From assembly GCA_002412965.1 (NCBI GenBank), contig DHWB01000011.1, forward strand, positions 454,542 to 518,541: a stretch of DNA of 64,000 nucleotides, read 5' to 3'. Source of the DNA: Desulfomicrobium sp. UBA5193. Its GTDB lineage: Bacteria; Desulfobacterota; Desulfovibrionia; Desulfovibrionales; Desulfomicrobiaceae. A model generated the notes under the pieces. That model did not search any database. It was not told the origin of the DNA and worked only from the letters and a program-made list of their open reading frames with translations. The translations under genes were made by a program, and so were the position numbers. This document shows positions 37,438-46,294 of this stretch, one piece after another. The first letter of the stretch is position 1. Every line of letters begins with the position of its first letter.

Positions 37438-38476
37438 CTGCCTCCAACTGCTTCATCATCCGGTCGAAATCGCTTTCAAACAGCCTATCCTGCACGATGC
37501 GGTATTTTTCGAATTCGCTTTCGGCATGGGCCTTGGCCAATTCTGCTGATACCTTACCTGCGTCCTGTAGAATCTCCCGGTCCCAGAGTTTCAGGAAACC
37601 CGTCAACCGTTTTTCCCAGTCCTCCATGGTCATGGGGATTTTGCGCATGGCCTGAAGCTCGGCCATGTCGAGATAGGCAGAGACAATACGCTGCATCTGG
37701 GCCAGTTCGAACTCGGAGAGATAGTTTTTGGCGACGGTGACATCGTATCGATGGATTTTCCCATGGGGCGCATCTTCCCAATGGGTCAGCCCCATGTTTT
37801 CCTTCCGATGATCGGCGCGGTCCGCAATGACTTCCGCCGCGGTCTGGCCGTGGATGGCATAGTGCATCTTGTTCTGCACTGCGGCGAAAAATCGCTTGGT
37901 GGCGGTGGCGGTGGGGTCGTAGTCCAGCGCGGTGGCGTAGATGTCGGTGATCTTCTGGTAGAATTTGCGCTCGGAAAGCCGGATCTCCCGGATCTTTTCC
38001 AGCTGGCGCTCAAAAAATTCATTCGTGAGGTTGCCGCCGTGTTTCAGGCGTTCCACATCCATGGTCCAACCTTGGATGGTGTAATCCTTGACGATCTGGT
38101 TGGCCCATTTGCGGAACTGCACAGCGCGTTCGTTTTCGATCTTAAAGCCGATGGCGATGATGGCCTGTAGGCTGTAGTGTTTGACTTGGTAGTTCTTGCC
38201 GTCGGCGGCAGTTGTTAAGTACTGCTTAATAACTGCCGCTTCTTCGAGTTCGTTGTCTGTGAAAATGCGCTTCAGGTGCTGGTTAATGGCGGGCACCGAG
38301 ACATCATAGAGGGTCGCCATCATCTTCTGGGTCAGCCAGATGTTTTCGTCCTCATAACGCATTTCCACACTGGCTTCGGAACCTCCCCCAGCCGCGACAA
38401 AGGTCAGGTATTCCGCTGCCGAAGAACGGAGGAGGGAAAGTTCATTCTTCCCGGAAATTTTTGGATTTTTGCTCAT
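37424..38476 (-). CDS. rhuM: RhuM-family protein
   Basis: A 350-residue protein of the RhuM family, named from a Salmonella pathogenicity island and common beside type I restriction genes. The N-terminal part contains NIWLTQKMMATLYDVSV and a DNA-binding-like segment. The middle has HYSLQAIIAIGFKIENERA and RKWANQIVKDY, and the C-terminal half has HYAIHGQTAAEVI. The ATG at 38476 follows AAAGGGGC, which is preferred over a start 12 codons upstream. Molecular function is not established; an accessory role to the adjacent restriction system is inferred from repeated co-occurrence. Confidence 0.9.
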   Translation of the reverse strand: MSKNPKISGKNELSLLRSSAAEYLTFVAAGGGSEASVEMRYEDENIWLTQKMMATLYDVSVPAINQHLKRIFTDNELEEAAVIKQYLTTAADGKNYQVKHYSLQAIIAIGFKIENERAVQFRKWANQIVKDYTIQGWTMDVERLKHGGNLTNEFFERQLEKIREIRLSERKFYQKITDIYATALDYDPTATATKRFFAAVQNKMHYAIHGQTAAEVIADRADHRKENMGLTHWEDAPHGKIHRYDVTVAKNYLSEFELAQMQRIVSAYLDMAELQAMRKIPMTMEDWEKRLTGFLKLWDREILQDAGKVSAELAKAHAESEFEKYRIVQDRLFESDFDRMMKQLEAGDET

Positions 38477-38585
38477 TCGTGCCCCTTTGATCTGTCCATG
38501 CGAAGGCAACATGTCATCTTACCCTCTGAGCCCTTCTTACTCAGACCGTGCGCAACTGTCGGATTCATAGATCGCTTCCCTCACA

Positions 38586-39629
38586 TCATAGGTCTTCCAG
38601 CAACTGGGCGATATCCTTGGGCGACGGCAGTTGGCCCTTCAGCGCCTTGGGCAAGGTCTTGGTGATTTCATAGGTGGCCACGCCGATGGGCTTCGTGGCG
38701 TCGTGCAGGGCGTATTCCACAATCGTGCGGCTCTTCTCCTTGCATAGGATGATACCGATGGAGGGGTTTTCGTCCTCCTGGCGGACCTGCCGATCCAGAG
38801 CCGCCAGATAAAACTGCATCTTGCCGACGAACTCCGGCAGGAATTCGCCGACTTTCAATTCAATGGCGACAAGGCAACGCAGGCGGCGGTGAAACAGCAA
38901 GAGGTCGATGAAGAACTCTTTACCGTCCACTTCCAGCCGGTATTGGCTGCCCATGAAGGCGAACATCCCGCCCATGGCCCGGAGAAAATCCTCGATCCGG
39001 GCGATGAGCGCCCGCTCCAACACCTGCTCACTGTGTTCCTCGCCCAGTTCCAGAAAATCGAAGGTGTATTCGTCCTTCACCGCCAGTTTGGCCTGGGCGC
39101 GCAGTTCGGGCGTCAGCGCCTGATCGAAATTGGTTTGGCCCAGCAGGGATTTTTCGTAGCTCTGGTTGTCGATCTGATGGATGAGCACGTTCTTGGACCA
39201 GCCGAACTTGCGGGTCATGCGGATGTAGAACTCCCGTTCCAGCTGATCCTTGCAGCGCTCCAGGATGGCCAGGTTATGGCTCCAGCCGATTTCTCGCACC
39301 AGTGGTGCGAGTTTTTCCAGACCGGTGTACGCCTCGAAAAAAGCCTTCATCCGCCAGAGGTTGGAGGACGAGAAACCGCCCACACCGGGAAACTCCATCC
39401 GCAGATCGGCGGCGAGCTGTTCCACCACCGCCTTGCCCCAGCCTTCAACATCCTGCCGCTCCACGAGCAGCCACCCTATATCCCAGTACAGACCGACCAA
39501 CTCCTTGTTGACCGCCCTGAGGGCTTCGTATTGGGCAGAGCGGATGCGCTCCTTGATCTCGGAAAGCAGGTGCGGGTAATCGCCCGATTTTGCCATATCC
39601 TTCTTTCGGCGGGTGTCAGTCGGTTTCAT
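38586..39629 (-). CDS. YhcG-family PD-(D/E)XK nuclease (DUF1016)
   Basis: A 347-residue protein. The N-terminal DUF1016 domain (about 10-160) includes VGLYWDIGWLLVERQ and GFSSSNLWRMKAFFEAY. The C-terminal nuclease-like domain has the catalytic pattern D then ELK, in FFIDLLLFHRR and LVAIELKVG. The family is a presumed Holliday-junction or DNA nuclease tied to mobile elements and type I restriction loci. The ATG at 39629 has AGGGGA six bases upstream. It lies 109 bp upstream of rhuM on the same strand. Confidence 0.92.
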   Translation of the reverse strand: MKPTDTRRKKDMAKSGDYPHLLSEIKERIRSAQYEALRAVNKELVGLYWDIGWLLVERQDVEGWGKAVVEQLAADLRMEFPGVGGFSSSNLWRMKAFFEAYTGLEKLAPLVREIGWSHNLAILERCKDQLEREFYIRMTRKFGWSKNVLIHQIDNQSYEKSLLGQTNFDQALTPELRAQAKLAVKDEYTFDFLELGEEHSEQVLERALIARIEDFLRAMGGMFAFMGSQYRLEVDGKEFFIDLLLFHRRLRCLVAIELKVGEFLPEFVGKMQFYLAALDRQVRQEDENPSIGIILCKEKSRTIVEYALHDATKPIGVATYEITKTLPKALKGQLPSPKDIAQLLEDL

Positions 39630-40104
39630 CCATGTTCCCCTGGGCATCGATTACCTCATGCAAGTGTATTAGCCTAAATACCCCTTTTTTCGTCTTTTCG
39701 AATCAGGCAGTGCACTGCAAGGCTCTGCGTGACGCGAATTCGTAGCCGGGAACGGTTTCCGAATTGCTCCAACGGGTGATGAATTCCGCGATATCAGCCA
39801 AGGCTTTTCCTGGTATTTTGTATAAAAATGGAGTGTTCGGCGAAGAAAACCCCTGCCATTATTCAATAAATATCGCAACAAATCGAACAAAAAAGCCCCG
39901 GAAGAAGGTGGGGCAGGGGTAGGTGAGATGATCGGTTTGTAGCTTGTGCAGAATGTTTGAAATAGTCTGCAACTCTATGAAATTATGTCTTGTGTCATAC
40001 ACGGCCCATGCGCTATGGCCCTGAAAGTTTTGTTGACAGGCGGGACTTTGACGCCGCCTTTGTTTGTTTCGAACAGCATCTTTTTTCCTGGAGAATTGAT
40101 TTTC
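39630..40104. other. Divergent intergenic region upstream of hsdM, with gene remnant
   Basis: 475 bp between the minus-strand nuclease gene and hsdM. A minus-strand frame ending at a stop at 39703-39705 reads PGKALADIAEFITRW and continues plausibly for about 40 codons without a start, probably a decayed gene end. The promoter for the hsd operon must lie in the right part. A minus-strand terminator sits at 39888-39914. Confidence 0.45.
39888..39914 (-). terminator. Orphan minus-strand terminator
   Basis: On the minus strand GCCCC pairs with GGGGC around a 10-base loop and is followed by six Ts. No minus-strand gene ends here, so it may terminate a small RNA or an antisense transcript, or be left from a lost gene. 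Confidence 0.6.
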
Positions 40105-41688
40105 ATGGCTCGTCCCAAAAAAAATGACACCAAACCCACAGCCAACCTTGGTTTCGAGGCCAAGCTCTGGCTTGCTGCCGACAAACTGCGCAACAATATG
40201 GACGCGGCGGAGTACAAGCACGTTGTCCTTGGACTTATCTTTCTCAAATATATTTCAGACACTTTTGAGGAGCACCGCAGCAAGCTGATCGCAGGCGTTG
40301 GCGATTATGAGGGCGCGAACGCCGAAGATCCGGATGAATACAAGGCCGAGAACGTCTTTTGGGTTCCGGCGGATGCACGTTGGCCTTATCTCCAGGCCAA
40401 TGCCAAACAGCCTACCATCGGCAAGATCGTGGATGATGCCATGGTCGCCATCGAGCGCGACAATCCGCGCCTTAAAGGCGTGCTGCCCAAGGACTATGCC
40501 CGGCCTGGCCTCGACAAGCACAGACTTGGCGAACTCATCGACCTTATCGCCACCATCACTCTCACGGCAGCCAGTGAGGGCGAACAGACGCATCGATCCG
40601 TCGATCTGCTTGGCCGTGTTTACGAGTATTTCCTGACCCGTTTTGCCAGCGCCGAGGGCAAGAACGGCGGGCAGTTCTACACGCCATCCTGTGTCGTGCG
40701 CTGTCTGGTTGAGATGCTCGCGCCGTACAAAGGGCGCATTTATGACCCCTGCTGCGGTTCCGGCGGCATGTTCGTGCAGTCCGAAAAATTCGTGGAGGCC
40801 CACGGCGGCAAGGTCGGAGACATCAGCATCTACGGTCAGGAGAGCAATTCGACCACTAGGCGCTTGGCAGTCATGAACCTGGCCCTGCGCGGTATCGAAG
40901 CCGACTTCGGCCCTGAGCACGCCGACACCTTCCGCCGAGACCTGCATCCTGACCTGCGTGCCGACTATGTTCTTGCCAATCCGCCCTTCAATGACTCGGA
41001 TTGGTTCCGCAAGGACGACGACGTGCGCTGGCAGTTCGGCATCCCGCCCAAGGGCAACGCCAACTTCGCATGGGTGCAGCATTTCATCCATCATCTTGCG
41101 CCCCAGGGTATGGCCGGTTTTGTCCTGGCCAATGGCAGCATGTCTTCCAACCAGTCAGGAGAGGGCGACATTCGCCGCGCCCTGATCGAGGCCGATCTTG
41201 TGGACTGCATGGTGGCGCTGCCCGGCCAGCTCTTCTACAGCACGCAGATTCCGGTCTGTCTGTGGTTCCTGACAAGAAACAAAGGTGCCGATACCAAACG
41301 CGGCTTCCGTGACCGCCGCAAACACACCCTGTTCATAGACGCCCGCAAACTCGGCACCCTCATCGATCGTGTCCACCGCGAACTAACCGACGTTGATTTG
41401 GAGAAAATTACCGGCACCTATCACCTCTGGCGTGGAGACCACGGCGCAACCGAATACGAAGACATCGCCGGTTTCTGTAAATCCGCCACAACCGCCGAAA
41501 TTGCCGCGCATGGTTTTGTGCTTACGCCTGGGCGTTATGTTGGGGCTGAAGCGGTTGAAGATGATGGTGAGCCTTTTGAGGAGAAGATGACGCGGTTGGT
41601 GGTAGAACTGCACGCTCAGTTCGAGGAGGCGGCGCGGCTGGAGGCGGCGATACGGAAAACAATTAAGGAATTAGGCTATGACTGTTGA
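40105..41688 (+). CDS. hsdM: Type I restriction-modification DNA methyltransferase (HsdM)
   Basis: A 527-residue N6-adenine methyltransferase subunit. The N-terminal HsdM helical domain ([19 protein letters not shown]) leads to motif I DPCCGSGG (214-221) and the catalytic NPPF (292-295). With HsdS it methylates the recognition site, and with HsdR it forms the restriction complex. The ATG at 40105 has GGAGAA upstream; longer in-frame starts lack homology. It opens a run of six tightly packed genes and overlaps hsdS by 11 bases. Confidence 0.97.
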   Translation: MARPKKNDTKPTANLGFEAKLWLAADKLRNNMDAAEYKHVVLGLIFLKYISDTFEEHRSKLIAGVGDYEGANAEDPDEYKAENVFWVPADARWPYLQANAKQPTIGKIVDDAMVAIERDNPRLKGVLPKDYARPGLDKHRLGELIDLIATITLTAASEGEQTHRSVDLLGRVYEYFLTRFASAEGKNGGQFYTPSCVVRCLVEMLAPYKGRIYDPCCGSGGMFVQSEKFVEAHGGKVGDISIYGQESNSTTRRLAVMNLALRGIEADFGPEHADTFRRDLHPDLRADYVLANPPFNDSDWFRKDDDVRWQFGIPPKGNANFAWVQHFIHHLAPQGMAGFVLANGSMSSNQSGEGDIRRALIEADLVDCMVALPGQLFYSTQIPVCLWFLTRNKGADTKRGFRDRRKHTLFIDARKLGTLIDRVHRELTDVDLEKITGTYHLWRGDHGATEYEDIAGFCKSATTAEIAAHGFVLTPGRYVGAEAVEDDGEPFEEKMTRLVVELHAQFEEAARLEAAIRKTIKELGYDC

Positions 41689-43012
41689 GGAATACCCATT
41701 CTCCGAACTACTTTCCGTGGTCATTGACAACCGGGGAAAGACATGTCCCACAGCAGACTCAGGCATCCCACTCATCGCGACTAACTGCATTCGCAACGAA
41801 CAGCTTTATCCGACATACGACAAAGTTCGATTTGTCTCGCATGAGACACACAGCAACTGGTTTCGAGGCCATCCGTTGCCAGGTGACATAATCTTCGTGA
41901 ATAAAGCTACACCTGGCCGTGTTTGTTTGGTTCCAGACCCTGTTGATTTTTGTATCGCACAGGACATGGTTGCTGTTCGTGCCAACCCGAAACGAGTATA
42001 TCCAAATTATCTCTTCGCAGTCCTACGTTCGCCGGCTGTTCAAGAAAAAATATCTCAAATGCATGTCGGCACGCTCATTCCTCACTTCAAAAAAGGTGAC
42101 TTTGACAAGCTCTTGCTCCCGGTCCCCGAGCGCAACATCCAGGAATTCATTGGTGACACCTACTTTACTCTTTCAGCTAAGATCGAGTTGAACCGACGGA
42201 TGAACGCAACGCTGGAGGCGATGGCGCAGGCGCTGTTCCAGAGCTGGTTTGTGGATTTTGACCCCGTTCGTGCCAAGCTTGATGGACGAAAGCCTGTGGG
42301 GATGGATGAGGCTACGGCGGCGTTGTTTCCGGAGCACCTGGAAAATTCACCCATTGGGAAAAAACCTGTCGGTTGGGAAGTCACTGTGCTGGAAAATGTT
42401 CTGGCAGTTTTGGAGACAGGCGGGCGCCCCAAGGGCGGAGTTGGAGGCATCAAGAGCGGAATCCCAAGCATAGGGGCCGAGAGTATTATCAATGTAGGCG
42501 TCTTCGACTTCAGCAAAACAAAATTCGTTCCTGTCGAATTCTACGAAGGAATGAAGAAAGGGCACATCGAGAGCCACGATGTGCTACTTTACAAGGATGG
42601 GGGCAGACCCGGCGAATATGAACCGCACGTCAGCATGTTCGGCGACGGATTCCCGTTCGAGGAGTGCTGCATTAACGAGCACGTCTATCGACTGCGCGCC
42701 AACCAGAGCCTGAGCCAGGAATACCTTTACTTCTGGATGACCTCCGAGTTCGCCTTCGCCGAGATGCGAATTAAAGGTACAGGTGTCGCGATTCCCGGAC
42801 TGAACTCGACAGCCGTCCGCTCGCTGGCAGTGCTTGTGCCGCCACCGCCCATCGTTGAAGCGTTTACGAAACAAGCCGCGCCGCTGGTTACCCGAATCCT
42901 CGCTAACGCGAAACAATCCCGTACCCTCGCTACCCTTCGCGACACGATGCTGCCGAAGCTGCTAAGCGGCGAAATTTCAACCAGTATTCAGGAGCTCAAT
43001 CAATCCTTATGA
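41678..43012 (+). CDS. hsdS: Type I restriction-modification specificity subunit (HsdS)
   Basis: A 444-residue specificity subunit with two target-recognition domains (about 1-160 and 225-385). Each is followed by a helical spacer; the central one contains [18 protein letters not shown] and the C-terminal one [19 protein letters not shown]. Each domain should read one half of a bipartite DNA site; the site cannot be predicted by eye. The first recognition domain is AT-richer than its neighbours, as expected for exchanged recognition cassettes. Its stop overlaps the SIR2 start (ATGA). Confidence 0.96.
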   Translation: MTVEEYPFSELLSVVIDNRGKTCPTADSGIPLIATNCIRNEQLYPTYDKVRFVSHETHSNWFRGHPLPGDIIFVNKATPGRVCLVPDPVDFCIAQDMVAVRANPKRVYPNYLFAVLRSPAVQEKISQMHVGTLIPHFKKGDFDKLLLPVPERNIQEFIGDTYFTLSAKIELNRRMNATLEAMAQALFQSWFVDFDPVRAKLDGRKPVGMDEATAALFPEHLENSPIGKKPVGWEVTVLENVLAVLETGGRPKGGVGGIKSGIPSIGAESIINVGVFDFSKTKFVPVEFYEGMKKGHIESHDVLLYKDGGRPGEYEPHVSMFGDGFPFEECCINEHVYRLRANQSLSQEYLYFWMTSEFAFAEMRIKGTGVAIPGLNSTAVRSLAVLVPPPPIVEAFTKQAAPLVTRILANAKQSRTLATLRDTMLPKLLSGEISTSIQELNQSL

Positions 43013-44286
43013 GCACACACGATCCACGCGAACACATCCGGGGCATCCACCAAATCCTGATTTCCGACAAGAAGCGCATCGGTTTCTTATTTGGCGCAGG
43101 AACGTCATTTGGAACCGGAATGCAGACCGTATCTGTTCCCGCGATTCAAAAGATGACGAAGATCATCGTCGCTGAGGTGGAGGCGCACTCGCCTGAGTTC
43201 GCTGCTGCGATAAAGGAGATTCAAAGCGAGACCGAGCTTCTTAAAGCCGGTTTTAACATCGAGACCCTGCTCTCAAGCATCGAAGCCAAGAGAGCAGTTA
43301 TCGGCGCAGGAAAGTTAAACGGGCTCGATTCGACCGCGTTCTCCAAACTGGCAACACTGGTAAAGACTCGTGTCGTCAAACTGGTTTCAGTCCATGACAA
43401 TCTGCTCGCCGACGACCGAAAGAAGTTGGCGCACGCTCGTCTCGCCAATTGGGTGCAAAAGGCGAGGCGGCGGTTCCCCGTGGAAATTTTCACGACGAAC
43501 TACGATTACCTGTTCGAGATTGCCCTCGAAGGTTCAGGAATACCTTATTTTGACGGCTTCTCAGGCAGCTTTGAACCGTTCTTTTGCCCAGAAGCTGTGG
43601 AGGACGTAGAGGCTTATCCTCACCTTGTGAAACTTTGGAAGATGCATGGTTCGATAGGGTGGACTTATCGAGACTCGGATAAAGCTGTGATTCGGCAGAA
43701 ATCTGCCCCGGAGGACTCCATACTCATCTACCCGTCTCACCTCAAATATAGCACCTCTAAGAAGCAGCCTTATGTTGGCTTGATCGATAGACTTTGCGCC
43801 TTCCTGCAACAGGACGATGCCGTGCTTTTCACCTGCGGATACTCGTTCGGAGACGATCATATCAATGAGCGAATTGTGACGTCCCTCAGGCGCGGAGCAA
43901 ATTCTCACGTTATCGCCATGTATTACGATGAAGTGTGGACTGAGGATCAAAAGTGTGTGTTTGGTCTCGCAGAAGAGGCCAACAACGTGCGTGGTCTCGC
44001 AACGTACGAGACGGGAGGGAAAATGTCGGTTTATGGTCTTCGCCACGCCGTTATCGGTGGCAGATTTGGCGAATGGCGCCTGAGAGATGAACCAAAGTCC
44101 CCGGAATCTATTCGGATAAGCCAATACTTTGACGAAGATGCTGCTATTCCGTCTGAGGAGGTGGGTGAGCGCAAAGGCGATGAACACTGGGAAGGCACCG
44201 GGCGATTTCTTCTCCCGGACTTTCGGAAGCTCACCGAGTTTCTGAATGATTTGTCCTCATCTGACGGCCCTGCCAGCACACTTTGA
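43009..44286 (+). CDS. SIR2-like NAD-hydrolase domain protein, defence type
   Basis: A 425-residue protein with a SIR2-like Rossmann domain: GAGTS at 29-33 for NAD binding, TTNYD at 162-166 and the catalytic-type His in KMHGSIGW (H213), then LFTCGYSFGDDHINERI. The C-terminal ~90 residues are unassigned. SIR2 proteins paired with HerA ATPases form a known anti-phage module in which infection triggers NAD+ breakdown and growth arrest. The gene overlaps hsdS by four bases and precedes the HerA gene by four. Catalytic residues look intact. Confidence 0.9.
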   Translation: MSTHDPREHIRGIHQILISDKKRIGFLFGAGTSFGTGMQTVSVPAIQKMTKIIVAEVEAHSPEFAAAIKEIQSETELLKAGFNIETLLSSIEAKRAVIGAGKLNGLDSTAFSKLATLVKTRVVKLVSVHDNLLADDRKKLAHARLANWVQKARRRFPVEIFTTNYDYLFEIALEGSGIPYFDGFSGSFEPFFCPEAVEDVEAYPHLVKLWKMHGSIGWTYRDSDKAVIRQKSAPEDSILIYPSHLKYSTSKKQPYVGLIDRLCAFLQQDDAVLFTCGYSFGDDHINERIVTSLRRGANSHVIAMYYDEVWTEDQKCVFGLAEEANNVRGLATYETGGKMSVYGLRHAVIGGRFGEWRLRDEPKSPESIRISQYFDEDAAIPSEEVGERKGDEHWEGTGRFLLPDFRKLTEFLNDLSSSDGPASTL

Positions 44287-44290
44287 TCGC

Positions 44291-46066
44291 ATGAAGCACA
44301 ACCCAACACACATCGGTCAGGTTGAAAGTGTCAGCGGTAACTCCGTCACAATCAAAATGGCAAGCAATTACCCGTCGAACATGCCGATAGTCGACGGCAC
44401 GGTTTACCGGATTGGGCAGATAGGTTCATTCCTCAAGATACCGTTGGGATACGCGAATCTATATGGTCTCGTCACGCAGGCTGGGGTACTGGCGATGCCG
44501 GAGCCGCTGCTGATGGCTTACAAAGAGAATCCGTCCATTGCCGACGGCCACCGCTGGTTGAGGATGATTCTGGTCGGCGAGCAGATCGGTTCATCCTTCG
44601 AGCGGGGAGTTCTCCAGTCTCCAACTTCAGGTGATCAAGTTCATCTGGTTACTAACGAAGATCTACGCATCGTTTACGGGGGATACAACGCTCAATCTTC
44701 GATCGTCGTTGGAAATCAGAGTGCATCGGAAGGGCTCGCAGCACAGTTGGACATGGACAAGCTCATCTCAAGGCACTGCGCGATTCTTGGCGCCACCGGT
44801 AGCGGAAAGTCCAACGCAGTGAGTATTGTGGTGAAAGCAATTGCCGAGAAGCCTTTCCCGAGCGCGCGCGTTCTCATGATTGACCCGCACGGTGAGTATG
44901 CGAGTTCGCTGGCCGGGAAATGTCGGGTATTTCGAGTGGGCGCAAATGCTGCGGCCGGTGAGGATGAGCTTTGCGTTCCCTTTTGGGCGCTGCCTTTCAA
45001 AGAACTGATGGCAATTTTTCCAGGTAAACTATCTGACCAGAACGAAGACTACATACGTGGGAAAATTTTGGATATGAAGCGTGCTTGGGCTGCCGATGTT
45101 GAGGGGCTCCGTGAAGAGGCTATCACCGCTGACAGTCCAATACCTTTTTCAATCAAACAGCTTTGGTTTGATTTGGACAACTTCGAGCGGATGACCTTCC
45201 GGAAAGATCGGGAAACACTGATGGAATTAACAGAGGGAGGTAACCCCGAGACGTTGAAATCGAATCTCTACCCGCCTGCATCTCCTGGTGGAGGAGAGCC
45301 GTTTCTCAACAACAAGGCCAAGGGGATACTAGGATTCCTCGATGGCATGCGCTCCCGGTTGCTCGACCAACGATACCAGTTCTTGTTCGATCCAGAAGGG
45401 TATTGTCCTGATCTCGAAGGACAGGCTCCGAATGATCTCCCGAGCCTGTTTGCAACTTGGTTCGGACAAGGATTCCCAATTTCCATCTTGGATCTTTCCG
45501 CCATCCCTTCCGACATCATGCAGGCAATCTCGGGCTCTATCCTGAAGATTGTTTACGACGCACTTTACTGGGGGCAAACCAATCTAGTCGGCGGAAAACA
45601 GCAGCCGCTCTTTGTCGTTTTGGACGAGGCTCACACATACCTGAAAGCCGGAGAAGACTCGATTTCATCCCGAACTGTGCAGGCAATCGCGAAAGAGGGG
45701 CGGAAGTATGGTGTCGGAATGCTGTTGGTGACGCAGCGGCCATCGGAACTGGACGAGACAGTCCTGAGTCAGTGCGGCTCAATTATCGCTCTGAGAATGA
45801 CGAATACCCGCGACAAAGGGCACGTTTCCTCGGCCATGCAGGACGAACTCCGTGAAATGGCGGACGTGCTCTCCAGCCTACGAACAGGCGAAGCGATCGT
45901 TAGTGGTGAGGCAGTCCGCATTCCTTCCCGCGTGAAATTCTACCAAGCGGACAATGCGATGAAGAGTTCCGACCCAATCGCATCGAAGCTGTGGGCAAAT
46001 CCCCAGCCAGATGTAGCCATATACAAGATAAGCGTCCGCAACTGGAGAAACCAATCATTCAGCTAA
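44291..46066 (+). CDS. HerA-like hexameric ATPase
   Basis: A 591-residue FtsK/HerA-family ATPase. An N-terminal HAS-like barrel (about 8-130, IGQVESVSGNSVTIKM) precedes the motor. Walker A reads GATGSGKS (167-174), Walker B FVVLDEAHTYL, and the sensor/arginine-finger region includes KYGVGMLLVTQRPSELDETVLSQ in part. The partner of the preceding SIR2 gene, it probably forms a ring that docks the NADase and senses DNA. The ATG at 44291 is used; a longer in-frame start would overlap SIR2 and adds no homology-like sequence. Confidence 0.92.
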   Translation: MKHNPTHIGQVESVSGNSVTIKMASNYPSNMPIVDGTVYRIGQIGSFLKIPLGYANLYGLVTQAGVLAMPEPLLMAYKENPSIADGHRWLRMILVGEQIGSSFERGVLQSPTSGDQVHLVTNEDLRIVYGGYNAQSSIVVGNQSASEGLAAQLDMDKLISRHCAILGATGSGKSNAVSIVVKAIAEKPFPSARVLMIDPHGEYASSLAGKCRVFRVGANAAAGEDELCVPFWALPFKELMAIFPGKLSDQNEDYIRGKILDMKRAWAADVEGLREEAITADSPIPFSIKQLWFDLDNFERMTFRKDRETLMELTEGGNPETLKSNLYPPASPGGGEPFLNNKAKGILGFLDGMRSRLLDQRYQFLFDPEGYCPDLEGQAPNDLPSLFATWFGQGFPISILDLSAIPSDIMQAISGSILKIVYDALYWGQTNLVGGKQQPLFVVLDEAHTYLKAGEDSISSRTVQAIAKEGRKYGVGMLLVTQRPSELDETVLSQCGSIIALRMTNTRDKGHVSSAMQDELREMADVLSSLRTGEAIVSGEAVRIPSRVKFYQADNAMKSSDPIASKLWANPQPDVAIYKISVRNWRNQSFS

Positions 46067-46075
46067 GGAGATCAT

Positions 46076-46294
46076 ATGCCAATGCCCGACTTGCAGCCCG
46101 TCAGTTCATCGAACATCGCAGCCGTTGGCTACGATGCCGAAAATCGAACGGTCTACGTTCAATATTTGAAAGGCTCTACATACGCCTACAAGGGCGTCCC
46201 GGAACACGAGTTTGAAAACCTGCGAACGGCACCATCCGTGGGGGCCTATCTCAACCGGAACTACAAGAACGTTTACCCTTACGAGCGTGCTTAA
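46076..46294 (+). CDS. KTSC-domain mini-protein
   Basis: A 72-residue protein nearly all covered by a KTSC domain: [20 protein letters not shown], then [12 protein letters not shown] and the C-terminal [14 protein letters not shown] is found fused to lysyl-tRNA synthetase or as stand-alone small proteins, often in phage or defence loci, with no established biochemical role. AAGGAG lies five bases before the ATG. Its end overlaps the likely hsdR start by eight bases, so it is co-translated with HsdR. Confidence 0.88.
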   Translation: MPMPDLQPVSSSNIAAVGYDAENRTVYVQYLKGSTYAYKGVPEHEFENLRTAPSVGAYLNRNYKNVYPYERA

